Source of the DNA: Oscillospiraceae bacterium
GTDB taxonomy: Bacteria > Bacillota > Clostridia > Saccharofermentanales > Saccharofermentanaceae
NCBI GenBank assembly: GCA_902803695.1
Contig: CADCQX010000453.1
Coordinates: forward strand, 1 to 6,195
Direction of reading: 5' to 3'
Length of the DNA stretch: 6,195 nucleotides
Below are positions 1 through 5,989 of the stretch, one piece after another (position 1 is the stretch's first letter; every line of letters begins with the position of its first letter). Both the position numbers and the translations under genes were made by a program. The notes under the pieces were generated by a model. The model ran no database searches. It was given only the letters and a program-made list of their open reading frames with translations, and had not been told where the DNA came from.

Positions 1-1942
1 CTTCACGGCCCATGAATGTCGTATAAAGCCTTCTAAGGTATTCTTCATCAGATGTTTTAAAGCCATTGAACTCAGCTGACTCAAAGAACTGCTTAGCTGC
101 TTCATATCCGCTTACTTCAAGATTGGTCAATCCGAGACTCCAGAACTTAAGACCGTCTGATTCCGCATCACGTCCAAGGCAGCATGTATAAAGCCTTGTT
201 GCAAAATCAGTTGCGTTCTTAGATGCAATAGTTGCCTTTGCTCTTGTAGCACCTGACTTAACGCCGTAGGAAGCACAGATGTTGCACCACTCGGTCGAGT
301 TGATAAAACCATCAACTACTTTGTCACGACCTTCTGTCTTAAGGCTGTTCATCCAGAAGTTGAAGCCATCCGGATCTGCAGCTGCATCTCTGTCAAAGAA
401 CGTCTTGTAGAGAACTGTAAGGAACTCTTCGTTACTTAGTTTTCTGTCATTGAATTCTTTACTTAAAAGGAACTCATTGGCGCACTGTGCACCGTTTAAG
501 TCGCCGTTTCCTACATGCTCACACCAGAAGGCCTTTCCTTCCGGCTCTGACGGACGGTTAAGTGCTACAACATAGAGACGCTCAACGAAGTCAGCAAATG
601 ATAAACCTGTTGAAGTACTCGGCTCCGACGGATTAGTTGGATTAGTCGGCGTGGTCGGTGAAGATGCCTTCTTTTCCAGAATATCGAATGATCCTATCGT
701 GTTATTTCCACTCGGCGTAGCTGAGATTATGTATTCAACATCCTTTTTGAGCGAAATAGGAGTACGAGGTGTGATATCCTGCGTAGTCCCGTCAAAAGCC
801 TCAATCTGGAGTTTGAGGTCAGATGAATCGAAATAGTAATCCTTAGATTCGGTAGGAGCAAAGTAATATTTCATTTCAGTTATTTCTTCGAAAGAATCTT
901 TCACAGTAGAGTATCCGTTAATATCGACGGAAGGAAATATCTTTCGAATCGAAGATTTAACTTCATAGTTATCACATCTCGTCCAAGAACCTCCATAATT
1001 AGGTAGCCAAACAAAAATCGTTCCTTCAGGAGTTGTCAACGCATCGCAATAGTAATTATTCCTCTTATCATCAGTAACGTATTCATACCAGTACATATCA
1101 TCGTTTCTAATCTCAGAATATCCACTTATGTCTGTCATCTCGACTTCCTTGTGAAAGGTCATCTCAAAATATTTCGCATATGATAACTGACCGGATATAT
1201 GTATGCTCTGATCCTTTTCCAGATAGACCATATATTTGTTGCGTTCTTTTTCTATATCTCCGTCATATAATTTCACACCCATAGGCATACTCAAGCCCAA
1301 AGTAATTGCAGTTATATCTTCTGTTGTATATGAAGAATCAGTATAAAATTTGTAGCCAAAATAATACGTACCTGCTTCAGGCGCGGTAAAAGTGTAATCC
1401 AAATAATCCACATTACCCGAAGTAAGGCGGGTTCTGTATTGATAGGTACCATACAGATCAGCTTGCGCAGCCTTGATCAAAGTAACATAGATCGTAATGC
1501 TATGGTCGTAATCGTTAAAAAGGGTAGTGGATTTCCTTCCCTGTTCGATAGTCTCAATAAAAGTCGTCCTCGAATCTTTTATTTGTGTACTATATTCAAA
1601 TAACTCCGTATCCATTCTCCACGAAAAATCACTATTGACCCCAAAATAATACAAACCGGTCTCAGGAACATTAAAAACCACATTTGCGCTAGAGTTCGGT
1701 TTGACCGTTACCTTTTTACTACTCGAGAAAAGTTCTTTCGTACTCGTTACGTACTTTTCTATATCAGGATGAGTCAGATCCAAAACATCGTAGGTTCTGT
1801 TAGTGAGGTCCAGTGTATCACCGGGAACCTTGACCAGTTCGGGATCGGATGCGGCAAATACAGCATTACTGAATAAAGCGCTTCCAGCGAGAACAAAACT
1901 TAAAAGTGTAGCCAAAACTGTCTTGATAAGATGTTTTTTCAT
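1..1942 (-). CDS. Secreted DUF4214-repeat protein with beta-rich N-terminal modules (C-terminus beyond window)
   Basis: At least 647 codons are open from the ATG at 1942 to the left edge. AGGGG sits 8 nt upstream of that ATG. Residues 1-30 form a Sec signal peptide: MKKHLIK, a hydrophobic core, then SNAVFA-AS as the likely cleavage site. Three beta-rich modules follow, marked by VPETGLYYFG (about 92-101), APEAGTYYFGY (about 185-195) and APTESKDYYF (about 360-370). These look like bacterial pre-peptidase C-terminal (PPC)-type domains, but that call rests on motif resemblance only. A Thr/Pro/Ser/Asn linker covers about 428-447, encoded by short imperfect repeats near 629-655. From about 448 to the edge come four copies of an LY-x(3-6)-R ... 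G-x-x-FW unit (FVERLYVVALNR, FLTVLYKTFFDR, FATRLYTCCLGR, YLRRLYTTFMGR), which I recognise as DUF4214. DUF4214 is common in exported clostridial proteins and its function is unsettled. The location is probably the cell surface or medium. No catalytic motif is visible. The end of the protein is unknown. Confidence 0.92.
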   Translation of the reverse strand, partial: MKKHLIKTVLATLLSFVLAGSALFSNAVFAASDPELVKVPGDTLDLTNRTYDVLDLTHPDIEKYVTSTKELFSSSKKVTVKPNSSANVVFNVPETGLYYFGVNSDFSWRMDTELFEYSTQIKDSRTTFIETIEQGRKSTTLFNDYDHSITIYVTLIKAAQADLYGTYQYRTRLTSGNVDYLDYTFTAPEAGTYYFGYKFYTDSSYTTEDITAITLGLSMPMGVKLYDGDIEKERNKYMVYLEKDQSIHISGQLSYAKYFEMTFHKEVEMTDISGYSEIRNDDMYWYEYVTDDKRNNYYCDALTTPEGTIFVWLPNYGGSWTRCDNYEVKSSIRKIFPSVDINGYSTVKDSFEEITEMKYYFAPTESKDYYFDSSDLKLQIEAFDGTTQDITPRTPISLKKDVEYIISATPSGNNTIGSFDILEKKASSPTTPTNPTNPSEPSTSTGLSFADFVERLYVVALNRPSEPEGKAFWCEHVGNGDLNGAQCANEFLLSKEFNDRKLSNEEFLTVLYKTFFDRDAAADPDGFNFWMNSLKTEGRDKVVDGFINSTEWCNICASYGVKSGATRAKATIASKNATDFATRLYTCCLGRDAESDGLKFWSLGLTNLEVSGYEAAKQFFESAEFNGFKTSDEEYLRRLYTTFMGRE

Positions 1943-1982
1943 AATGTATACCCCTGATTCAAATACTTATCTTCCCTCTTTG

Positions 1983-1988
1983 ATTATA
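1983..1988 (-). promoter_or_regulatory. Putative -10 box of the DUF4214 gene
   Basis: A perfect TATAAT lies on the minus strand 40 nt upstream of the ATG at 1942, in the 64-bp gap after the toxin gene. A matching -35 is weak: TTAATT at 2005-2010 with a 16-bp spacer is the best I can find, and it overlaps the toxin stop codon. The gene could therefore have its own start site, be read through from the toxin-antitoxin operon, or both. I see no terminator hairpin between them. Confidence 0.5.
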
Positions 1989-2006
1989 CACGGGATTAAA
2001 GAATAA

Positions 2007-2324
2007 TTAACCCAACATATGGCTTTCATAATCCTGCAGACTATGAAAGATATTATCAACGATAGCTTTATCTTCAACTATCCTATACATCATGAAATAT
2101 CGGTGTCTTAGAAAATTTATTCTACGATATCCTAATTTCTTAAGTCTGGGATCATCACAAAGTTTCAAATTGTTTGCTACAGTAGCTAGGCAATGTACTG
2201 TATCAGCAAAATCCTCAATCACGTTCTTAGCAGCTTGAATACTGCCTTTCTCATTTACAAGGTAATCAATAAAGCTATCAAGGTCTTCCTCAGCATTAGA
2301 AGTTATGACTACCTTATATTCCAT
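2007..2324 (-). CDS. RelE/ParE-superfamily toxin of a type II toxin-antitoxin module
   Basis: This is a 105-residue protein, the usual size for the family. It starts MEYKVVITSNAEEDL and has a long N-terminal helical hairpin (about 11-48). The C-terminal half is beta-rich with the basic stretch RLKKLGYRRI (60-69), then YFMMYRIVED and the family-typical ending SLQDYES. In RelE proteins such a fold cleaves mRNA in the ribosomal A site, while in ParE proteins it targets DNA gyrase. The sequence does not settle which applies; the YxxDYE-like end occurs in both. The ATG lies inside the antitoxin gene (11-bp overlap). It has its own GAGGT Shine-Dalgarno at 2331-2335, 6 nt upstream, consistent with translational coupling. 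The reading frame is intact and family residues are in place, so it is probably functional. The partner antitoxin directly upstream strengthens the assignment. Confidence 0.9.
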   Translation of the reverse strand: MEYKVVITSNAEEDLDSFIDYLVNEKGSIQAAKNVIEDFADTVHCLATVANNLKLCDDPRLKKLGYRRINFLRHRYFMMYRIVEDKAIVDNIFHSLQDYESHMLG

Positions 2325-2607
2325 ATTTGGACCTCAAATCCGAGACCACTTCATCTGCATCCTTATACTCGCCTTTTTCGGCTTGTTTTCTTGAGTCTTC
2401 CAGTTTTCTCAGGATCTCTTCAGCAGTCAAGAGAGCATACGGGTTAGGTGTTACTTTTTTGATCTCAAACGGAAATCCGTTATTGGCTACAGCCTGTGTT
2501 AAGAATATCCTTATTGCTGTAGTCGTATCTGTTCCCAATTCCTTAAAAAGCTCATCTGATCTCTGCTTTAATTCATCATCTACTCTTACTTGTATTGTAC
2601 AGGACAT
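2314..2607 (-). CDS. RelB/DinJ-family antitoxin
   Basis: This is a 97-residue protein. Residues 3-50 form a ribbon-helix-helix DNA-binding domain: the strand CTIQVRVDDELK, then helices carrying ELGTDTTTAIRIFLTQAV and GFPFEI, the hallmark of RelB/DinJ antitoxins. The charged C-terminal half (TAEEILRKLEDSRKQAEKG) is the expected toxin-wrapping segment. An ideal AGGAGG at 2615-2620 lies 7 nt before the ATG, so this first cistron should be translated strongly, as expected for the labile partner of a toxin-antitoxin pair. Its last 11 bp overlap the toxin start. By analogy with the family, it should neutralise the toxin and, alone or as the complex, repress the operon through the palindrome at 2663-2678. 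The gene is read divergently from the membrane-protein gene at 2791. Confidence 0.92.
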   Translation of the reverse strand: MSCTIQVRVDDELKQRSDELFKELGTDTTTAIRIFLTQAVANNGFPFEIKKVTPNPYALLTAEEILRKLEDSRKQAEKGEYKDADEVVSDLRSKYGI

Positions 2608-2636
2608 AGTCTATCCTCCTTATCTGTTTGCAATCT

Positions 2637-2665
2637 ATTTTACTACCAATTCATTACTATCTCAA
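2637..2665 (-). promoter_or_regulatory. Promoter of the toxin-antitoxin operon
   Basis: On the minus strand, -35 TTGAGA (2660-2665) is separated by exactly 17 bp from -10 TAAAAT (2637-2642), a good housekeeping sigma-factor arrangement. The likely start site is about 20 nt upstream of the antitoxin ATG at 2607, leaving a short leader with the AGGAGG. The -35 overlaps one arm of the adjacent palindrome. Confidence 0.65.
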
Positions 2666-2678
2666 TACAATCGTATTG
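2663..2678. promoter_or_regulatory. Palindromic operator candidate, toxin-antitoxin autoregulation
   Basis: CAATAC-AATC-GTATTG is a perfect 6-bp inverted repeat with a 4-bp spacer. One arm overlaps the -35 box of the antitoxin promoter by three bases. Ribbon-helix-helix antitoxins bind such short palindromes as paired dimers and repress their own operon, so this is the natural operator. The binding itself is inference. Confidence 0.55.
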
Positions 2679-2725
2679 TTTCATATCAAAAACAAGGCAA
2701 GAACAATTTTTGCTTTTTATAGTGC

Positions 2726-2751
2726 TGAAACCTTTGGTAAAGATTATCGAT
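2726..2751 (+). promoter_or_regulatory. Possible ECF-type promoter of the 2791 membrane-protein gene
   Basis: TGAAAC (2726-2731), a 16-bp spacer, then CGAT (2748-2751), on the plus strand 39 nt before the ATG at 2791. The -35 matches the TGAAAC preferred by Bacillus SigW and the spacing is right. The -10 keeps only the CG core of CGTA/CGTC. No convincing housekeeping promoter was found in this interval. Confidence 0.4.
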
Positions 2752-2790
2752 ATTAGTAGTGAAAGCACTTTTCAAAGGGAGAAAGCGAAA

Positions 2791-3462
2791 ATGAAAAAGA
2801 CAGGTATCATAATCTTAGTAACGGCTGTTGCTGCTTTGTGCATTACAGGAGCTGCTTATGTTAATCAAAATAAATTCCCATGGAAGACTAAGGCTGCTCA
2901 GGAAAAGGCAGCTGAATATGTAAGTTTGAAATATGGTTCAAAAGCAACCGCAAAAAGTTCGAACGGTGATTCGATATTCTCGGAAGGTTCGCCGTATCAT
3001 GTTGTTTTCGAAGATGAGACAGGAATGTATTTTACTGTTGATGTAAGTTCGGATTACGAGAGATGCTGGGATAATTATCCGGATAAAGTTTTCGGGAAGA
3101 CATATGAGGATAAGTATGGTGATAAGCTTAGTGCAATATGGACGGGTGCGGAGTTTACCGGTGTAAGCCTGGTGTCTTATGACAGCACAAAATACCCGGA
3201 TGAGGCGTTCGCTGACGGTTCCGTGGATCTTGATGCATTTGAGGAAGAGGCGAACTATTATGTTTACGTTTTTGTGCCGCAGAAAGATGACATGACGACA
3301 TATGCGGACGAGGTCAACGCAACCATCGAGCTCCTTAAATCAGAGGATCTCAATGCGGAGAGCGTGCACCTGATCGCTAAAGATAATAACAAATCAAAAG
3401 GCTATGTATTTAAGCCGGATGACGGTGCCGAAACTGTTACTGACCTACTTGCGCATAGTTAA
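2791..3462 (+). CDS. Membrane-anchored or secreted protein of unknown function, 223 aa
   Basis: The ATG at 2791 is preferred because AAGGGAG (2775-2781) sits 9 nt upstream and it opens a classic export signal, MKKTGIIILVTAVAALCITG. An upstream in-frame ATG at 2590 would add 67 residues that run through the divergent promoter region and have no ribosome binding site. Residues 4-24 form one hydrophobic segment; with no clear cleavage site, it may be an anchor. Cys17 is not in a good lipobox. The rest is acidic and predicted extracytoplasmic: a helix AAQEKAAEYVSLKYGS (about 34-49), then strands around YHVVFEDETGMYFTVDV and a Tyr/Asp-rich segment ending KTYEDKYGDKL. This arrangement recalls small YfjL-like or DUF3139-like membrane proteins of Bacillota, but I do not recognise the family with confidence. 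The last 26 bp overlap the convergent lipoprotein gene. Confidence 0.82.
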   Translation: MKKTGIIILVTAVAALCITGAAYVNQNKFPWKTKAAQEKAAEYVSLKYGSKATAKSSNGDSIFSEGSPYHVVFEDETGMYFTVDVSSDYERCWDNYPDKVFGKTYEDKYGDKLSAIWTGAEFTGVSLVSYDSTKYPDEAFADGSVDLDAFEEEANYYVYVFVPQKDDMTTYADEVNATIELLKSEDLNAESVHLIAKDNNKSKGYVFKPDDGAETVTDLLAHS

Positions 3463-4045
3463 TGTCTTTTACCAGTTCATCACCTGATCTCTTGTAGAGC
3501 TTGCCGTCCTTGGAATAGAAAACAGGATTATTGTCTGAGCACTCGAAACGGATAAACACACTGTAAACCTTGAACCCATCATCTTCTTTGAAAACAACGA
3601 AGTCAGGAGCAATATGTGAAACATAATTAATGTTCTTGCCTATCTTCAAAGTGATGACAATAGCATCCCTGTCGAACGGTTCCTCGATCTTAGTAGTACC
3701 GCTCTTTGTATGAATACCGGTTTCACCACTACCGGTCCAGTATTCGTAGGGACTGTCGGTCTCGATCTGAAAACTCGTGACCTTGCCGCCAAGCCATACG
3801 ACATCTTTACCATCATAAGTATCAGGTATCTCGAAAACAGTGTTATCAGTGTTACCGTCCCAGACTACTGAGTAAACTACAGCCTGCGCTGAATCGTCTT
3901 TCTTGGGGCAAAACTTGATATTACCTTCAAGAACGGCGTCAGATTCCAGATAATCCGGACAACCGACCACACTGAGCATTAACGCAATAATGAGCGCGCA
4001 AATAACGGGGAACTTTATCCTACCAAAAGACTTTACTCGATCCAT
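3437..4045 (-). CDS. Predicted lipoprotein with BspA leucine-rich-repeat-like segments, 202 aa
   Basis: The start is the ATG at 4045, with GGAGGG (4053-4058) 7 nt upstream; a TTG at 4066 in the same frame would place that Shine-Dalgarno inside the gene. The N-terminus has basic residues, the hydrophobic segment FPVICALIIALMLSVVG and then Cys29 in a V-V-G-C lipobox, so a lipid-anchored outer-face protein is likely. Two segments resemble pieces of BspA-type leucine-rich repeat surface proteins. VFEIPDTYDGKDVVWLGG (about 70-87) is like the usual 'IP-x-TYDGKPVTSIG' cap, and NPVFYSKDGKLYKRSGDELV near the C-terminus is like their 'YSxDGVLYxKDGTELV' unit. No full repeat array lies between them, so this may be a reduced relative; its partner or ligand is unknown. 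The 3' end overlaps the convergent gene by 26 bp. Confidence 0.85.
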   Translation of the reverse strand: MDRVKSFGRIKFPVICALIIALMLSVVGCPDYLESDAVLEGNIKFCPKKDDSAQAVVYSVVWDGNTDNTVFEIPDTYDGKDVVWLGGKVTSFQIETDSPYEYWTGSGETGIHTKSGTTKIEEPFDRDAIVITLKIGKNINYVSHIAPDFVVFKEDDGFKVYSVFIRFECSDNNPVFYSKDGKLYKRSGDELVKDINYAQVGQ

Positions 4046-4091
4046 AACTATACCCTCCAAGATCAAGCGGGGCGAATGAAGTAACGTCTTT

Positions 4092-4097
4092 ATTATA
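4092..4097 (-). promoter_or_regulatory. Extended -10 promoter of the lipoprotein gene
   Basis: TATAAT on the minus strand is preceded by TGA, giving the extended -10 form TGN-TATAAT. That TGA is itself the stop codon (4098-4100) of the upstream membrane-protein gene, so stop codon and promoter share bases. The 17-bp-spaced -35 candidate, TGATCC at 4115-4120, is poor, which is typical for extended -10 promoters. The box lies 46 nt upstream of the ATG at 4045. Confidence 0.55.
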
Positions 4098-4850
4098 TCA
4101 CGTCACGACTGATCGGATCAGGCGCATGACAAGATACAAGAGCGGAGCAATGCTCAGAATGGCATTAAGGGCGATCAGTATGACGTAAGGGATCGTTGGC
4201 GATCTTTTTCGAGAAGAGAGAACAAAAGCTATAACGTAGAGGAGTGTGTTGATGCCGACAAATGTCAACAGTTCCCGGAAAAAGAATCTGTTGTAGGAAT
4301 AATTGTACACACCGTATATCCTGTTCGTAAAATCATCATCGTATTCGGAGAATGTATAGGACTTGGAACTGCCGTCGCCGTTTATCACTGTTACACGATC
4401 CAAACCATAAAGCTCCATCCTGAAATGATTCTTCTTTTTCCCGGCTTTTTCCACTTTCTTCTCGTCATACTGCAGCGCGGAAAGAGGGACATCTTTTGCA
4501 AATGTTCTGTAAAAATCCGGTTCTCCACTGCTATAGAGCAAGGTGCATTTATCTCCATTAATGTTTATTATGCGCACCTCCTCCGGCTCGTAGACAGGTT
4601 CATAATCGGAATCTCCGAAAATAGCTTCGGCGTCTTCTTTGGAAAGCGGAGCAGATGTGTGTACTCTGCCGTTCATAGGTGCCCACTCAACAGCGTAAGG
4701 ATCTATGAGCAATGCCCGAATCGAATAATCGGATCTGTATGAGGGACCAAATGATCTTCTGGAATTATAGTCTACCTTTTCGTTTGGATAAAATGATGCC
4801 GCGATAAATATCAGGACTAGTATAGTGACAAAAATGCTGACTTTTTTCAT
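4098..4850 (-). CDS. Three-helix membrane protein with large extracytoplasmic domain, paralogue A, 250 aa
   Basis: I do not recognise the family. The ATG at 4850 follows GGAGA (4857-4861) by 6 nt. Hydrophobic segments lie at about 4-20, 189-212 and 218-243. The short loop between the last two (LSSRKRSP) is basic, so the positive-inside rule puts it in the cytoplasm and residues about 21-188 outside. It is a clear paralogue of the protein at 4969-5682. Shared blocks are YRSDYSIRALL near residue 38, a strand ending INGDKCTLLY (about 97-106), the signature DVPLSALQYDEKKVEKA (120-136) running into a lysine-rich KKKNHF, and the FFFRELLTFVGIN entry to the second helix. Residues about 65-90 are an acidic insert that the paralogue mostly lacks. 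There is no enzyme motif. The gene has its own ECF-like promoter. A sensor, immunity or envelope-stress role is possible, but the sequence does not show which. Confidence 0.83.
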   Translation of the reverse strand: MKKVSIFVTILVLIFIAASFYPNEKVDYNSRRSFGPSYRSDYSIRALLIDPYAVEWAPMNGRVHTSAPLSKEDAEAIFGDSDYEPVYEPEEVRIININGDKCTLLYSSGEPDFYRTFAKDVPLSALQYDEKKVEKAGKKKNHFRMELYGLDRVTVINGDGSSKSYTFSEYDDDFTNRIYGVYNYSYNRFFFRELLTFVGINTLLYVIAFVLSSRKRSPTIPYVILIALNAILSIAPLLYLVMRLIRSVVT

Positions 4851-4894
4851 AAATCTTCTCCATTCACTTGTTAAGATCTCGTCTTACAAATACA

Positions 4895-4920
4895 GACGAC
4901 AAAAAGGAGAGTTCGTTACA
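4895..4920 (-). promoter_or_regulatory. ECF sigma-factor-type promoter of paralogue A
   Basis: On the minus strand TGTAAC (4915-4920), exactly 16 bp, then CGTC (4895-4898), 44 nt upstream of the ATG at 4850. The spacer ends in a T-run just before the -10. This fits the published consensus of Bacillus ECF factors (AAC in the -35, CGTC in the -10). The same elements, spacing and flanks recur before paralogue B, which argues against chance. No TATAAT/TTGACA pair competes here. Confidence 0.65.
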
Positions 4921-4968
4921 GTTTATGATCGGGTGACGTGTTATATCGTGTCAAAATAACAAATGGTA

Positions 4969-5682
4969 TTAAAAACTTATGGTATACAAGTAGATCATGA
5001 CGATATGATCCCAAGCCAAATAGATTATAGGTACAAGAGCCATAATGCCATTCAGGATCATGAGCATAATGTATTGAGGAGTCGCTGATATTTTTCGAAA
5101 AGACAAATATGAAATTATGCCAACAAAAAGCGCATTAGTCCCGGCAAACAGTATCAACTCCTTGAAGAAGAGATTATTTGTCGTGTACTTCTGCTTGCCC
5201 AGAAGACTTGCAAATGGGTAACCTTTGGAGTCCTTGTAGCGATATGTCTTATGATCCTTTTCTCCATGAAAGACAATAACTTCAGACTCTGAATAGTAGT
5301 CGTACTGAAATCTGTTTTTCTTCTTTCTCGCCTTTTCCACTTCGGTCTCGTCATATTGCAAAGATGAAAGCGGAACGTTATCTGCGAATATTATGTTAGA
5401 GAGCGGACTATCGTCTTTATACATTATGATGCATTCATCTCCCTTAAGGTCTGCTATATAAACCTGCATCGGCGTAGGAATCTTCTTATAATTTCCGTTT
5501 TTACCCAAATGCGAATACCAAAAAACCCCGGTTTCATCAGTAAGGACTGCCGGGATCATGTACTCCGATCTATAAAGGACACCGTGATATTTTCGTCTTG
5601 GAAATGAGTTCCCTTGGACAAACAAAGATACTATGATCAAAATGCAGGTCAGTGCTGAAATAATAATGCATGCCTTTTTCAT
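4969..5682 (-). CDS. Three-helix membrane protein with large extracytoplasmic domain, paralogue B, 237 aa
   Basis: The ATG at 5682 has AGGGGA (5689-5694) 6 nt upstream. Hydrophobic segments lie at about 4-22, 174-194 and 202-224, with a basic loop (SFRKIS) between the last two; residues about 23-173 should be extracytoplasmic. Blocks shared with paralogue A are YRSEYMIPAVL (37-47), LKGDECIIMY (79-88), the signature NVPLSSLQYDETEVEKA (102-118) followed by RKKKNRF, and the LFFKELILFAGTN entry to helix 2. The signature is the best conserved part, while the segment after it has diverged. The family is unknown to me and no catalytic residues stand out. It ends 118 nt before paralogue A, and that gap holds the second copy of the ECF-like promoter. 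The duplication therefore included regulatory DNA, and each copy can be transcribed separately. Confidence 0.83.
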   Translation of the reverse strand: MKKACIIISALTCILIIVSLFVQGNSFPRRKYHGVLYRSEYMIPAVLTDETGVFWYSHLGKNGNYKKIPTPMQVYIADLKGDECIIMYKDDSPLSNIIFADNVPLSSLQYDETEVEKARKKKNRFQYDYYSESEVIVFHGEKDHKTYRYKDSKGYPFASLLGKQKYTTNNLFFKELILFAGTNALFVGIISYLSFRKISATPQYIMLMILNGIMALVPIIYLAWDHIVMIYLYTISF

Positions 5683-5715
5683 AAGTCTTCCCCTTTCTGC
5701 TCGTATATCTTTATA

Positions 5716-5741
5716 GACGACAAAAAACAGGAAGTGTTACA
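5716..5741 (-). promoter_or_regulatory. ECF sigma-factor-type promoter of paralogue B
   Basis: On the minus strand TGTAAC (5736-5741), 16 bp, then CGTC (5716-5719), 33 nt upstream of the ATG at 5682. The T-rich spacer end (TTTTTTGT before CGTC) and the flanks (a C before TGTAAC; TTTTTGTCGTCT around the -10) match the site before paralogue A. The middle of the spacer differs, so the two boxes are conserved while the bases between them have drifted. Confidence 0.65.
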
Positions 5742-5762
5742 GCTTATCTTGAAATTATATAT

Positions 5763-5966
5763 TTATCTGGCAAGACGCTCGATCTCGTTCATTCGTTTCA
5801 GACTATCACACTTCTAAGAGCCCATGATAATATCGGTCTCCTTATCGCATAGAAAACAAATATTATGGTTGTACTCATCCACACTGGCTACAGATACATA
5901 ATTGTCTTCTTCGAATTTTTCCAATCCGTTATTTGATATCAGTTTTGCGGAAGGATTAATGATATC
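5763..5966 (-). pseudogene. Decayed 3' end of a protein-coding gene
   Basis: One minus-strand frame looks coding but has no usable start and contains a stop. It opens after a TGA at 5967-5969 and runs for 50 codons through SNNGLEKFEEDNYVSVASVD and EYNHNICFLCDKETDIIMGS to a TAG at 5814-5816. It then continues in the same frame as KCDSLKRMNEIERLAR to a TAA at 5763. No ATG with a Shine-Dalgarno opens it; the only alternative, a TTG near 5930, lacks one. The composition and the smooth continuation past the TAG suggest a once longer gene whose 5' part is gone. The pattern faintly recalls the tail of SMI1/KNR4 (SUKH) immunity-type proteins, but this is too weak to name. It fills most of the 375-bp gap between paralogue B and the radical SAM gene. 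Confidence 0.45.
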
Positions 5967-5989
5967 TCAGATTAACGCCGGAAAACCAC

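Noticed and set aside
127..836. Small frames at 127-315 (minus) and 651-836 (plus), plus the one at 1803-2006 (plus)
   Set aside because: All are inside or opposite the long DUF4214 gene, whose signal peptide, linker and repeats fix the real frame; the third also covers its promoter.
2193..2722. Plus-strand open frames at 2193-2447 and 2327-2722
   Set aside because: They lie antisense to the well-supported toxin and antitoxin genes and show no ribosome binding site or family motif.
2590..2790. 67-residue N-terminal extension of the plus-strand protein from an upstream ATG at 2590
   Set aside because: It has no ribosome binding site, crosses the divergent promoter and operator, and reads as the opposite strand of the antitoxin start. 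The ATG at 2791 has both a Shine-Dalgarno and a signal-like N-terminus.
4046..4066. TTG at 4066 as start of the lipoprotein
   Set aside because: It would place the GGAGGG ribosome binding site inside the coding region. The ATG at 4045 is 7 nt from that site and gives a normal lipoprotein signal.
4425..4742. Plus-strand 105-codon open frame inside paralogue A
   Set aside because: It is antisense to a conserved gene whose frame is confirmed by its paralogue; the composition is not protein-like.
4921..4968. Possible hairpin terminator after paralogue B (ACACG-ATATAA-CACGT region)
   Set aside because: The arms are imperfect and there is no following T-run, so it does not meet the form of a Rho-independent terminator.
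5154..5354. Minus-strand 66-codon frame inside paralogue B, very rich in Arg, Lys, Ser and Thr
   Set aside because: It is an out-of-frame shadow of the conserved signature region; the reading of paralogue B is supported by alignment with paralogue A.
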